Below, piece after piece: positions 55,865 through 64,000 of a DNA stretch of 64,000 nt (position 1 is its first letter; each line of letters begins with the position of its first letter). Made by a program: the position numbers and the translations under genes. Location of the stretch: contig PJFB01000004.1 in assembly GCA_003574895.1 (NCBI GenBank), positions 1 to 64,000 of the forward strand, written 5' to 3'. Source of the stretch: Geobacter sp. GTDB taxonomy: Bacteria; Desulfobacterota; Desulfuromonadia; Geobacterales; Pseudopelobacteraceae. Under the pieces are notes generated by a model. The model was not told the origin of the DNA, searched no databases, and saw nothing but the letters and a program-made list of their open reading frames with translations.

Positions 55865-58363
55865 ATGAAAATCAGGTTAAATTGCTGGGAACATTTCAAC
55901 TGCAAAGAAGCGGAGTGCCCGGTGTATGGCCAGGAATCCAAACGCTGTTGGCTGGAACCGGGCACGCGTTGCAATGGCGAGGTGCAACCGCTCTTCGCTG
56001 ACAAGGTTGGCCGCTGTCTGGTGTGCGAAATATTCAGACAAACCATGGACGACACCCTGGTCCGGGAAACCATAGACAACCTGCAAACACAACCCCACTC
56101 ACGGATTTTCGAATCGGAAGGCCTTGGCCATGAACCGACCAAAGGATTTTTCGAGGTTTTCGAGATGCTGGCCCGGCTTTCCAAAGGTGATACCACGGTA
56201 CGCATAGCAACTGTTTCGGGCAGCAAGCTCTTCAATACCATGAAATTACTCCTAAACAACCTGGCTGAAAACATGCAGGAGATTATCGGCAATAGCCATG
56301 AGATGGCTATCGGACTCTGCGAGCACTATGAAACCCTCAACCGGATCTCGGTTGGCGACTTCACTGCCCGCTCCCCGGAAGATTCGACAAATGAACTGGT
56401 TGCCAAACTGGGGGCATTGATTAACAAAGAGGTTGATGCCCTTACCAACGCCCTGGCCCAGGCAAAAAAGGCCGAAGGGGTCCGGCAGTCTCAACTAAAT
56501 TTTTTACAAACCTTGATCGACACCATCCCCAGTCCTATTTTCTACAAAGATACGGCAGGCCGCTATCTTGGCTGCAATAAAGCTTACGAAACCTATGTCG
56601 GGTTGTCCCAGGACGAGCTTGTCGGAAAAACAGCCCATGGACTCTGGCTCAGGGAACTGGCGGACCGATACCAGCAGCAAGACCGGGAACTGTTCGAGAG
56701 CCCGGGCATGCAGGCCTACGAAGACTTCATCGTTTATCACGACGGCACGTTGCGAGACGTGGTTTTCAACAAGGCCACCTTTCAGGAGAATGACGGCAGC
56801 GTGGGTGGCCTGGTAGGGGTCATACTCGACATCACCGAGCGCAAACTGGCCGAAGACGCACTGGTGTTTCGCAACATCCTCTTGTCCACACAGCAGGAAT
56901 CCTCCATTGACGGGATTCTGGTTGTCGATGAATATGCCAACATACTCTCCTGCAACCGGCGGTTTGTCGAAATAATGGGGATTCCGCCCCAATTGCTGGA
57001 AATGAAGGATGACAGGCTTGCCCTTGATTTCGTTGCCGGCAGGGTTGTCAATCCTGAACACTTCCTGGAGAAAGTCAGATACCTGTATGCCCACCAACAT
57101 GAAACCTGTCGGGATGAGATCGCACTGCTTGACGGCACCACCCTGGACCGTTATTCCGCACCGCTGCATGGGCCAGATGGCCGTTATTACGGTAGGTTAT
57201 GGACCTTTCGGGACATAACCGAACGCAAGGCCGCTGAAAAGGAGATAAAAGACGCCTACCAGCAGATGCTGAATATCGTCGAGTTCCTGCCGGACGCCAC
57301 TTTTGCGGTGGATATGGACAAGCGGGTGATTGCCTGGAACAGGGCCATGGAACGGATGACCGGCGTGGCAAAAGCGGAGATTCTGGGCAAGGGCGATTAT
57401 GAGTATGCGCTGCCATTTTACGGTGTGCGCAGGCCGATCCTGATCGACTTGCTGGGAAAAGATAATTACGATCTCACCCCACACTATTCATATGTGCAAA
57501 AAGAAGACAACACCCTCTTTACCCAGGTCGTTCTTCCGCCGCTCAACAATCGCGCCGCCCGCTTCGTATCCAGCACGGCCTCGCCACTTTTCGACAATCA
57601 GGGCAACCAGGTCGGCAGCATACAGTCGATACGGGACCTTACCGAGAACAAACGTATCGAAGAGGAGAAAACGCGGCTTGAGGTGCAGTTGAAACATGCC
57701 GGGATGATCCAGTCCGTAATGGTCCAGCTTGGTCATGACCTGAAAACGCCACTTACCCCGCTGTTTACCCTGCTCCCCATCATCGGTGAGCAGATATCTG
57801 ACCCAAAGCTGAAGAGGATGGTCGATATCTGCTGCGTCAACGCACACCAGATCAACGAGTTGACGGACAAGACCTTGAACTTTGCCACTCTCTCATCCAT
57901 GCTTTCCTCGGACAAGCGCCAGGACATAGGCCTTGCCGGCGCAGTGAAAGAGCTTCTCACGGCTAACTTTGGGGAAATCTCCTGTGAATATGACATTGCA
58001 CCGGATATCGTGGTTCGGACAGAACCGGATCAGCTAAATGAGCTCTTGACCAACCTGATATCCAATGCGGTACGTTTTTCCCCTGTACAGGGCATTGTGC
58101 GCATAACCGCCGAAGAGACAGCAACAGACGTAACAATCGCAATACGGGACAGTGGCATCGGCCTCGCTCCCGAACACGCGGAACGAATCTTTGACGAATT
58201 TTTCAAGGTTGACGAATCGCGCCATGAACCGGCCACGCCGGGGCTTGGCCTCTCCATCTGCAAGAGGATCGTGCAAAATCACCAAGGCAGGATTTGGGCG
58301 GAAAGCCCTGGAAAGGGCAAGGGGACAACCATCTATTTTACCCTGCCGCGAAACACAGTTTAA
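55865..58363 (+). CDS. Soluble sensor histidine kinase with Cys-rich N-terminus and PAS domains
   Basis: An 832-residue kinase without membrane segments. Residues 1-60 form a cysteine-rich module (NCWEHFNCKEAECP..., RCWLEPGTRC, RCLVCEIF) of the kind seen at the N-terminus of several delta-proteobacterial kinases; it probably binds metal or senses redox state. A HAMP-like helical segment (about 90-200), three PAS domains (about 205-325, 335-455 and 460-590) and a HisKA helix with H624 in LGHDLKTPLTP follow, then the ATPase domain (NLISNAVRFSP, DSGIGLAPE, GLGLSICKR). GTGAGGA precedes the ATG. Its partner is probably the receiver protein that follows. Confidence 0.88.
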   Translation: MKIRLNCWEHFNCKEAECPVYGQESKRCWLEPGTRCNGEVQPLFADKVGRCLVCEIFRQTMDDTLVRETIDNLQTQPHSRIFESEGLGHEPTKGFFEVFEMLARLSKGDTTVRIATVSGSKLFNTMKLLLNNLAENMQEIIGNSHEMAIGLCEHYETLNRISVGDFTARSPEDSTNELVAKLGALINKEVDALTNALAQAKKAEGVRQSQLNFLQTLIDTIPSPIFYKDTAGRYLGCNKAYETYVGLSQDELVGKTAHGLWLRELADRYQQQDRELFESPGMQAYEDFIVYHDGTLRDVVFNKATFQENDGSVGGLVGVILDITERKLAEDALVFRNILLSTQQESSIDGILVVDEYANILSCNRRFVEIMGIPPQLLEMKDDRLALDFVAGRVVNPEHFLEKVRYLYAHQHETCRDEIALLDGTTLDRYSAPLHGPDGRYYGRLWTFRDITERKAAEKEIKDAYQQMLNIVEFLPDATFAVDMDKRVIAWNRAMERMTGVAKAEILGKGDYEYALPFYGVRRPILIDLLGKDNYDLTPHYSYVQKEDNTLFTQVVLPPLNNRAARFVSSTASPLFDNQGNQVGSIQSIRDLTENKRIEEEKTRLEVQLKHAGMIQSVMVQLGHDLKTPLTPLFTLLPIIGEQISDPKLKRMVDICCVNAHQINELTDKTLNFATLSSMLSSDKRQDIGLAGAVKELLTANFGEISCEYDIAPDIVVRTEPDQLNELLTNLISNAVRFSPVQGIVRITAEETATDVTIAIRDSGIGLAPEHAERIFDEFFKVDESRHEPATPGLGLSICKRIVQNHQGRIWAESPGKGKGTTIYFTLPRNTV

Positions 58364-58394
58364 TGATCCATGGGACCAAGGAGCCAGCAACGTT

Positions 58395-58796
58395 ATGAAT
58401 ACCAGAGTAATGATAGTCGATGATAATGAATTCATCAGGGAATCCGTAGAAATTCTTTTCCAGTCCGAAGATATCCCGATTGTAATTGCCGAAGGCGGAA
58501 AAGAATGCCTGGACCAACTGGAGGCCGGTTTCAAGGGAATAATTCTCATGGATGTCATGATGCCGGACATGGATGGATGGGACACTATTCGAGAAATCGT
58601 GGCAAGAGGCCTCTACGATGGCAACATGATTCTCATGCTCACGGCAAAGCGGGAGCCCGACGACAAGATGGAGGGAATTCAGGTCTACGTCACCGACTAT
58701 GTAACCAAGCCATTCAACCCTCCGGAGCTGCTTGACATGGTCAAGTATTACGCAACACTCTTGAACGAGGACCCATCAAGCCATGAGTCACAATAA
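58395..58796 (+). CDS. Single-domain response regulator
   Basis: A 133-residue receiver with IVDDNEFIRES at the start, D53 in ILMDVMMPDMDGWD as phosphoacceptor, the signalling Thr in LTAKREPDD and the Lys in YVTKPFNPPE. It has no output domain. It follows the kinase by 31 bases and overlaps the stand-alone esterase by 14, so the three form one unit. It could act like CheY or as phosphorelay intermediate. Confidence 0.9.
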   Translation: MNTRVMIVDDNEFIRESVEILFQSEDIPIVIAEGGKECLDQLEAGFKGIILMDVMMPDMDGWDTIREIVARGLYDGNMILMLTAKREPDDKMEGIQVYVTDYVTKPFNPPELLDMVKYYATLLNEDPSSHESQ

Positions 58797-59346
58797 TGTC
58801 GTCATCATCGGAGTTTCCACAGGAGGGCCGATAGCTCTCCGGAAGCTGTTTGCCGGGCTGCCCCGGCTGAATGCGGCGGTCGTCATCGTACTGCACATCC
58901 CTCAAGGCATGGATTATCGTATTGCCAAGGGGATTGAAGCAGTGTCGTCCATGCCGGTAACCTTGGCTGAAGATGGTGAATTTCTCCGGGCCGGGCACAT
59001 TTATCTTGCCCCGGGAGGGTATCATCTCTTGTTCGAGGGAAATCAGAAGATCGTTCTGGCCGAAGGCAAGAGAGTCAACTTTGTCCAGCCATCGGCCGAT
59101 CTGGCTATGAAATCCTTGAGCAGGCCCCTTAAAAAGAAGATCATCGGTGTCGTGCTGACCGGCATGGGCAAGGATGGCGCGGAAGGAATCCGGCATATCA
59201 AGTCCATTGGCGGAATAACCATGGCCCAGGACCAGAAATCGTCCGCCATCTTTGGCATGCCAAAGGCCGCCGCCGAAACCGGTGCCGTGGACTTTGTGAT
59301 GCCACCGGACAAAATCGGCAAAAAACTGGTCGAATTGCTGAACTGA
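58783..59346 (+). CDS. Stand-alone CheB-type methylesterase domain
   Basis: A 187-residue protein equal to the catalytic half of CheB, with GVSTGGPIALRKLF, VLHIPQGMDYRIAKG and GMGKDGAEGIRHIK giving the Ser-His-Asp triad. The receiver domain is missing. It is instead encoded separately in the overlapping upstream gene, which suggests a split CheB in which phosphorylation acts in trans, or an unregulated demethylase. The cluster already has a full-length CheB at 54378. It is convergent with the diguanylate cyclase gene. Confidence 0.88.
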   Translation: MSHNNVVIIGVSTGGPIALRKLFAGLPRLNAAVVIVLHIPQGMDYRIAKGIEAVSSMPVTLAEDGEFLRAGHIYLAPGGYHLLFEGNQKIVLAEGKRVNFVQPSADLAMKSLSRPLKKKIIGVVLTGMGKDGAEGIRHIKSIGGITMAQDQKSSAIFGMPKAAAETGAVDFVMPPDKIGKKLVELLN

Positions 59347-59379
59347 TGCCTGAATGCGCACAGCACCCGCGCAGTGCGC

Positions 59380-60366
59380 CTAACCCGCCACGTCATTGCC
59401 CGTGACGGAACCGCCACTTGCTATAAGGCGGGCTGTCACCAGATTCCTTCCCGCATGCTTTGATTCAAACAATGCCTTGTCTGCTGTTCCGGTAAGCCAT
59501 TCCGGGGATACTCCAAGGGTGTTTTCCAACGTGACCACACCGATGCTGATGGTCAGATGCGGAGCCTCCGGACTTATCGACTGCGGCATATCCTCGGACT
59601 GCACTTGGAGGCGCAGGGTTTCCGCCAGCTGAACTGCCATACTGAAGGGCGTATTGGGCAGGATAATGGCAAACTCCTCGCCGCCATAACGGGCAATCGT
59701 ATCTCCGCTACGGCGAAAAATCCGCTGCATGATCGCAGCAATACTTCTCAGGCAGTCATCTCCGACCAGATGACCGTAGTGGTCGTTGTATTGCTTGAAC
59801 AGGTCGATGTCGCAGAGGCACAGCGACAACGGCTTTCCCTCGCGGGCGGAACGGCGCAGCTCGGTTTCAATGGCCTCGTCGAAATACCGGCGGTTGGCGA
59901 GTCCGGTCAGGCCATCCTGGCGTGAGAGGGCCTCAAGTTGGCGGTTTTTGATATCCAGTTCGTTGTTGATGTATTCCAGCATGTCCATGTGCAGTTTAAG
60001 CGCCATGTGGTTGTGGATTCTCGTGACTGTCAGTGGCACGTTAATCGGTTTTCCGATGTAGTCCACAGCTCCGATTTCCAGGCCATGGGTCTGGCTGTCT
60101 GAATCCAATTTGGCTGTGACAAAAATTACCGGGATATTACGGAGTTCAGAAATGCTTTTCAGGCGGGAACATGTTTCGAAACCGTCCATGTTAGGCATCA
60201 TGACATCCAACAATATCAGATCAGGATTCTCCTGCCTGGCTATTTCGATTGCCTCGAAACCGGATTTGGCGGTGCAAACCAGATATTCCTTTTCCAGAAC
60301 GCGCTCCAGTAACATTATGTTGATCGGCTCGTCATCGACGATCAGTATCTTATGCCGTTGATCCAT
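59380..60366 (-). CDS. Response-regulator diguanylate cyclase (REC-GGDEF)
   Basis: A 328-residue protein. The receiver domain has D54 in LILLDVMMPNMDG. A short coiled coil precedes the GGDEF domain with the active site RYGGEEFAII. The inhibitory site RSGD lies five residues upstream of GGEEF, so feedback inhibition by c-di-GMP is expected. Phosphorylation should promote dimerisation and c-di-GMP synthesis. The ATG at 60366 behind GGAG gives a normal PleD/WspR-like start. It lies 55 bases after the hybrid kinase gene, its probable phosphate donor. Confidence 0.92.
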   Translation of the reverse strand: MDQRHKILIVDDEPINIMLLERVLEKEYLVCTAKSGFEAIEIARQENPDLILLDVMMPNMDGFETCSRLKSISELRNIPVIFVTAKLDSDSQTHGLEIGAVDYIGKPINVPLTVTRIHNHMALKLHMDMLEYINNELDIKNRQLEALSRQDGLTGLANRRYFDEAIETELRRSAREGKPLSLCLCDIDLFKQYNDHYGHLVGDDCLRSIAAIMQRIFRRSGDTIARYGGEEFAIILPNTPFSMAVQLAETLRLQVQSEDMPQSISPEAPHLTISIGVVTLENTLGVSPEWLTGTADKALFESKHAGRNLVTARLIASGGSVTGNDVAG

Positions 60367-60421
60367 GCTTCTTCTCCGAAAAAGGGTTAAACATGCTGCC
60401 GCACACGGGGCAGACAGCGGA

Positions 60422-63400
60422 TCATGCCAAAGGTGCCCGTGAATCTTCGGGGTGGACCAGATGCCCTTGATCAATTAGACTTTTATTATAACCATGACTT
60501 AACACATGCTTCATCTCGCTGACAAGCAAGATAATCTCAATCGGCTTCGAAACATAGCCGTCAAACCCCTCCTCCAGGAAGTGCTCCCTCTCTCCGCGCA
60601 ACGAATAGGCCGTTAAGGCGATGACCGGCTGATGCATGTGTGGGATCCCCTGCTCTTTTCTGCGGAGTTCCTGCAGGACTGCGACTCCGGTCATGTCCGG
60701 CAACTGGATGTCCAGCAGCACAAGATCGAATTTGCCCTGCTCCAGAACCTTAAGGCAATCTCTGCCATTATCCACCGGAACAACCTGGTGCCCCAGCTTT
60801 TTGAGCATTGACGTCCCGAACAATGTATTTACCGGGTTGTCCTCGACAAACAGGATCCGCAAAGGAGGTCCATCCCAGCCGACCAGCGCCCGGTGGGTAG
60901 TTGCTTCCGCAGCTGCGGTCATTCTGGCAACCAAAAATGGCAGGGTTACCTTGAAACAGCTGCCGACACCGGGCGTGCTTTCAACCGAAATGCTGCCGCC
61001 AATGAGTTCAGCCAGACGCCGGCTGATGGTCAGCCCCAGACCGGTACCGCCGAACCGGCGCGTTGTGGAACCGTCTGCCTGGACAAAGGGCTTGAAGATC
61101 CTGTCAAGGGCATCGGCAGAAATGCCGATACCGGTGTCGTTTACCGCGACCTGCACGAGTACCGAGTTATCATACTGTTCAAGCACCCGTGCGGAAATGG
61201 TAATGCCGCCCTGTGGGGTAAATTTGACCGCATTGCCCAGCAGATTGAGGATGATCTGCTTGACCCGCAACTGATCCCCAACCAAGACATGGGGAAAATC
61301 CCCTGCAACATCCACATCCAAGGCAAGCCCTTTTTCTTTGATCACCGATCTTTGGGTCAGGACAACATCGTTGATGGACTGCTGCAGACTGAAATCGACC
61401 GACTCGAGTCTGATTTTCCCAGCCTCGATCTTGGAAAGGTCCAGAATGTCGTTAATCAGCGACAGCAGGTTGTTGCCCGATTCCTTGAGGGCCCCCACGT
61501 ACTCCTGCTGTTCTCCGGTCAGCTCGGTCATGGCCAGGAGCTGGGCCATGCCTATGACTCCGTTCATGGGGGTGCGGATTTCGTGGCTCATGTTGGCAAG
61601 GAACTCGCTCTTGGCGCGATTGGCCGATTCGGCTTGTTCTTTTGCTATCTTGAGTTCTTGCTCCTGGATCTTGCGGGTTGTAATGTCCCGGTTTGAGGCT
61701 CGCCTGCCGAGATAAGCACCATCACTCCCATAGACGCTCTGGCCTGCATGGGCTATCCAGCGGATATCGCCGTCGCGCGTTATGATGCGGAACTCGAACT
61801 CGTTTAGCGCCGTTGTCTTGGTGGTTATCGAACTCAAATGGGCCTCGATGAATTCACGATCATCGGGGTGGGTGATTTTTGCCACCAGACCGGGATCTTC
61901 CAGGAATTCTTCGGCGCTGTATCCGGTGATGCGCTGACAGGCGGGAGAACAGTATAGCAAGCTCTGGTCAGGCGCTATCCAATACTCCCAGTCATAGGTA
62001 TAATAGGCGACCGTACGATATTTTTCCTCGCTGCGGCACAGCGCCTCCTCCGCCTGTTTGCGGTCGGTGGTATCCTGGCGTGCCCCCGACATCATGAGCG
62101 GCTTGCCGTCTTCCGTCCATTGAATCACCTTGCCGCGATCAAGTACCCATACCCAGTGCCCGTCCCTGTGCTTCATCCGGTATTCGCACCTGTATTGTTC
62201 AAGAGCACCGCTGAAGTGCCGCTCAAGGTGCTCTCCGGTGAGCTTGAGGTCATCGGGATGAATATAGTTCAGCCAGGTTTTGATGCTCACCGGCTCCAGT
62301 TCGGCAAGTTTGTAACCGATGATATCTGCCCAGCGCTCGTTGAAGATCATCTCTCCGGTCTGGATGTTCCACTCCCAGGTGCCGACGTTTGTCCCGAAGA
62401 TGATATCAGCCAGGCGCTGTTTTTGGATCTTCAGCTCTGTAGTCCGTTCTTCGACCCGTTGTTCCAAGGTCTCGTTAAGTTGTTGCAGTTCGCCATAGGA
62501 GCGCCTTATTTCCGCGCTCATGATGCGCACGTTGCCGGTCAGGTTTTGGATCTCGACCGTGGACGGCACAGGCCACACAATGGTTTCACCGGCAGCGATC
62601 TGTGCCGGCAGACGACGTGTCATGCGCTCGAAATCCGAGACTATGGTGGCAATTTTCTTTGAAAACAGCCGGGAAAGATAGATGAGCAGCACCAGCAGAA
62701 CCCCGATACTGGCCAATGACATCGAGGTTTGATAGCCGATCGCTTCCAATGTCGGCTTGAGCGAAGCCTCCGCCACCAGCTTCCAGCCAGGATTGGCCAC
62801 AAGCGCCATCTCCTTCAGGTAAAACGACGAATACCAGCGTTTGGAATCACCAATGCCGGGCTGTGGATCCGGTATCCATTGGCTGACGCCATTACGGAGT
62901 GCTTGCAGTGAGCCGTTTTTCGGCAGGACAAAGGGGTCAAGGGGCTGAAGTGCGCTCCGGGTGCTGATCACAACCAACCCCTGGTCATTCACAAGCGTCA
63001 GATCAATGGTGTGAGCCTGGACCAGGTTCAACAACAGCTGCCTCAGGGATTCCAGTTCCACGACACCAAAGGCCGCCCCAAGATACTGTTTCCCGGCAAA
63101 CTTCGGGGAGATCATCAGCAGGCGCGGCCCCGGAGTGCCTATTCTGCCGCTGATCAAATATGTTGTCATTGGGTGTTCAGAGGTTTTAACGGCGGCAAGG
63201 TAAGGGCGGCCGGAAAGATCCAGTCCTATTGTCGGGTTCCCGCTTTCATCGACAACAGGCGAGAAGGCCTGGGTAACCGCACGGCTGTCAACGATCCCCA
63301 AGCGCTTGAATTCGGGCATTGACAGGCGCATTGAATCCAGATTCTCCTGCATGGTACCGGATGGTGACATCGCACCATGAACATTGACCTCAGCCAGATA

Positions 63401-64000
63401 CCGGATAACACCCTGGCTGCGCTGAAACCAGAGGGAAACACCCTTTTCCGCGGCACTGGCCACCAGAACGGTCTTTTTGTTGAATTCCGCAAGCTGGTCC
63501 GCCAAGGTGTGACGCACGTCCATGAAAAGAAAGATAAAGGCGGGTATGATTACGAACAGCGAAATCGTAACGAAAATGAGTTGGCGCAGGCTCGGAAGCT
63601 CCCCCTGCTGCCGGTTTTTGTAGCTATAACCGATATACAGGGCGCTGGCCACCAGGGTATTGGATATCCCGTTTATCCCCTGCTTAAGTGCTATCAGGAG
63701 AGTGGATGAAAAAGAAAAATCCATTATCAGTTGATAAAATACAAACGCCAACAGGAGACCGCCGCTGAACCAGAAGACCAGATTGCCGACCACAACATCC
63801 CAGTTCTTTTTTCGGCACAAGAGGCCTGTGCAGAAGGCCTCTGCGGTAAAAATGACTATCGCCCAGACCTGATGCCAATGATACCAGGTGCAGCATGCCG
63901 CAATAAACGCGGCTATCACGCCGGTCACCAGCCCGAAGCGCATAAGGGCAAACATGGTGATGATGGAGCCGAAGATAAAATCCACATTGAACAAAAGTTC
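60422..64000 (-). CDS. Hybrid sensor histidine kinase (5' end outside window)
   Basis: At least 1192 residues, partial: the first visible in-frame start (TTG at 63994) is six bases from the edge and the frame stays open, so the true N-terminus is beyond it. In order: several membrane helices (about 1-165, MASE-like), a periplasmic Cache domain (about 185-410), another membrane helix (about 425-445), a linker helix, two PAS domains (about 530-655 and 670-790), HisKA with FLANMSHEIRTPMNGVIG, ATPase domain with GGTGLGLTISRRL, and a receiver domain with LVLLDIQLPDMTG (about 1055-1175). It likely signals to the adjacent REC-GGDEF protein. Confidence 0.9.
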   Translation of the reverse strand, partial: ELLFNVDFIFGSIITMFALMRFGLVTGVIAAFIAACCTWYHWHQVWAIVIFTAEAFCTGLLCRKKNWDVVVGNLVFWFSGGLLLAFVFYQLIMDFSFSSTLLIALKQGINGISNTLVASALYIGYSYKNRQQGELPSLRQLIFVTISLFVIIPAFIFLFMDVRHTLADQLAEFNKKTVLVASAAEKGVSLWFQRSQGVIRYLAEVNVHGAMSPSGTMQENLDSMRLSMPEFKRLGIVDSRAVTQAFSPVVDESGNPTIGLDLSGRPYLAAVKTSEHPMTTYLISGRIGTPGPRLLMISPKFAGKQYLGAAFGVVELESLRQLLLNLVQAHTIDLTLVNDQGLVVISTRSALQPLDPFVLPKNGSLQALRNGVSQWIPDPQPGIGDSKRWYSSFYLKEMALVANPGWKLVAEASLKPTLEAIGYQTSMSLASIGVLLVLLIYLSRLFSKKIATIVSDFERMTRRLPAQIAAGETIVWPVPSTVEIQNLTGNVRIMSAEIRRSYGELQQLNETLEQRVEERTTELKIQKQRLADIIFGTNVGTWEWNIQTGEMIFNERWADIIGYKLAELEPVSIKTWLNYIHPDDLKLTGEHLERHFSGALEQYRCEYRMKHRDGHWVWVLDRGKVIQWTEDGKPLMMSGARQDTTDRKQAEEALCRSEEKYRTVAYYTYDWEYWIAPDQSLLYCSPACQRITGYSAEEFLEDPGLVAKITHPDDREFIEAHLSSITTKTTALNEFEFRIITRDGDIRWIAHAGQSVYGSDGAYLGRRASNRDITTRKIQEQELKIAKEQAESANRAKSEFLANMSHEIRTPMNGVIGMAQLLAMTELTGEQQEYVGALKESGNNLLSLINDILDLSKIEAGKIRLESVDFSLQQSINDVVLTQRSVIKEKGLALDVDVAGDFPHVLVGDQLRVKQIILNLLGNAVKFTPQGGITISARVLEQYDNSVLVQVAVNDTGIGISADALDRIFKPFVQADGSTTRRFGGTGLGLTISRRLAELIGGSISVESTPGVGSCFKVTLPFLVARMTAAAEATTHRALVGWDGPPLRILFVEDNPVNTLFGTSMLKKLGHQVVPVDNGRDCLKVLEQGKFDLVLLDIQLPDMTGVAVLQELRRKEQGIPHMHQPVIALTAYSLRGEREHFLEEGFDGYVSKPIEIILLVSEMKHVLSHGYNKSLIDQGHLVHPEDSRAPLA

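Overview
The window looks like a chromosomal segment of a Geobacter-type bacterium (Desulfobacterota, Geobacterales). The main evidence is one locus that reads purH-purD-purE, then a PpcA-like triheme cytochrome c7, ResB and CcsA cytochrome c maturation proteins, two large multiheme cytochromes, a beta-propeller lipoprotein and an OmcE-like tetraheme nanowire cytochrome. From memory, this is close to the ppcA-omcE region of Geobacter sulfurreducens. Many sensor kinases and cyclic-di-GMP proteins, a selenocysteine-containing SelD and N-acetyl-beta-lysine osmolyte genes fit the same group. No insertion sequences, prophage or CRISPR arrays were seen. Species assignment is not possible from the sequence alone.

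Layout. 0-11.9 kb: a mixed housekeeping and accessory stretch with a PilZ protein, small secreted and membrane proteins, a ferredoxin-nitroreductase, DNA polymerase IV, a sensor kinase overlapping larE, a sirtuin, an EamA permease and a cupin. 11.9-14.9 kb (minus strand): thiC and a ThiE-ThiD fusion behind a TPP riboswitch and a sigma-70-like promoter. 15-20.1 kb: alanine racemase, a methyltransferase-glycosyltransferase fusion, a second methyltransferase and a TPR membrane protein. 20.1-26 kb: selD, whose active-site codon is an in-frame TGA, an ASKHA/DUF4445 protein and three purine genes. 26-36.7 kb: the cytochrome locus. 36.7-40 kb: three glycosyltransferases and tRNA-Gly. 40-45 kb (minus strand): MscS channel, ablB-ablA and a TPR protein with a very basic tail. 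45.8-59.3 kb: MarR regulator, then a long chemosensory cluster (STAS, CheA, CheW, MCP, CheR, CheD, HD-GYP, CheB, TusA, histidine kinase, receiver, stand-alone CheB esterase). 59.4-64 kb (minus strand): a diguanylate cyclase and a hybrid histidine kinase cut by the window edge.

How it fits together. The cytochrome locus combines heme attachment (ResB/CcsA), periplasmic electron carriers, a filament-forming type cytochrome, two related lipoprotein beta-propellers on either side of it and an outer-membrane beta-barrel. This reads as a candidate module for building and feeding an extracellular cytochrome filament. Sigma-54-type promoter sequences with correct GG-N10-GC spacing sit in front of the omcE-like gene, the beta-barrel gene and the chemosensory cluster. 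That suggests shared RpoN control of the extracellular electron transfer and sensory modules. Three cyclic-di-GMP proteins (PilZ, GGDEF, HD-GYP) add a possible surface-behaviour link.
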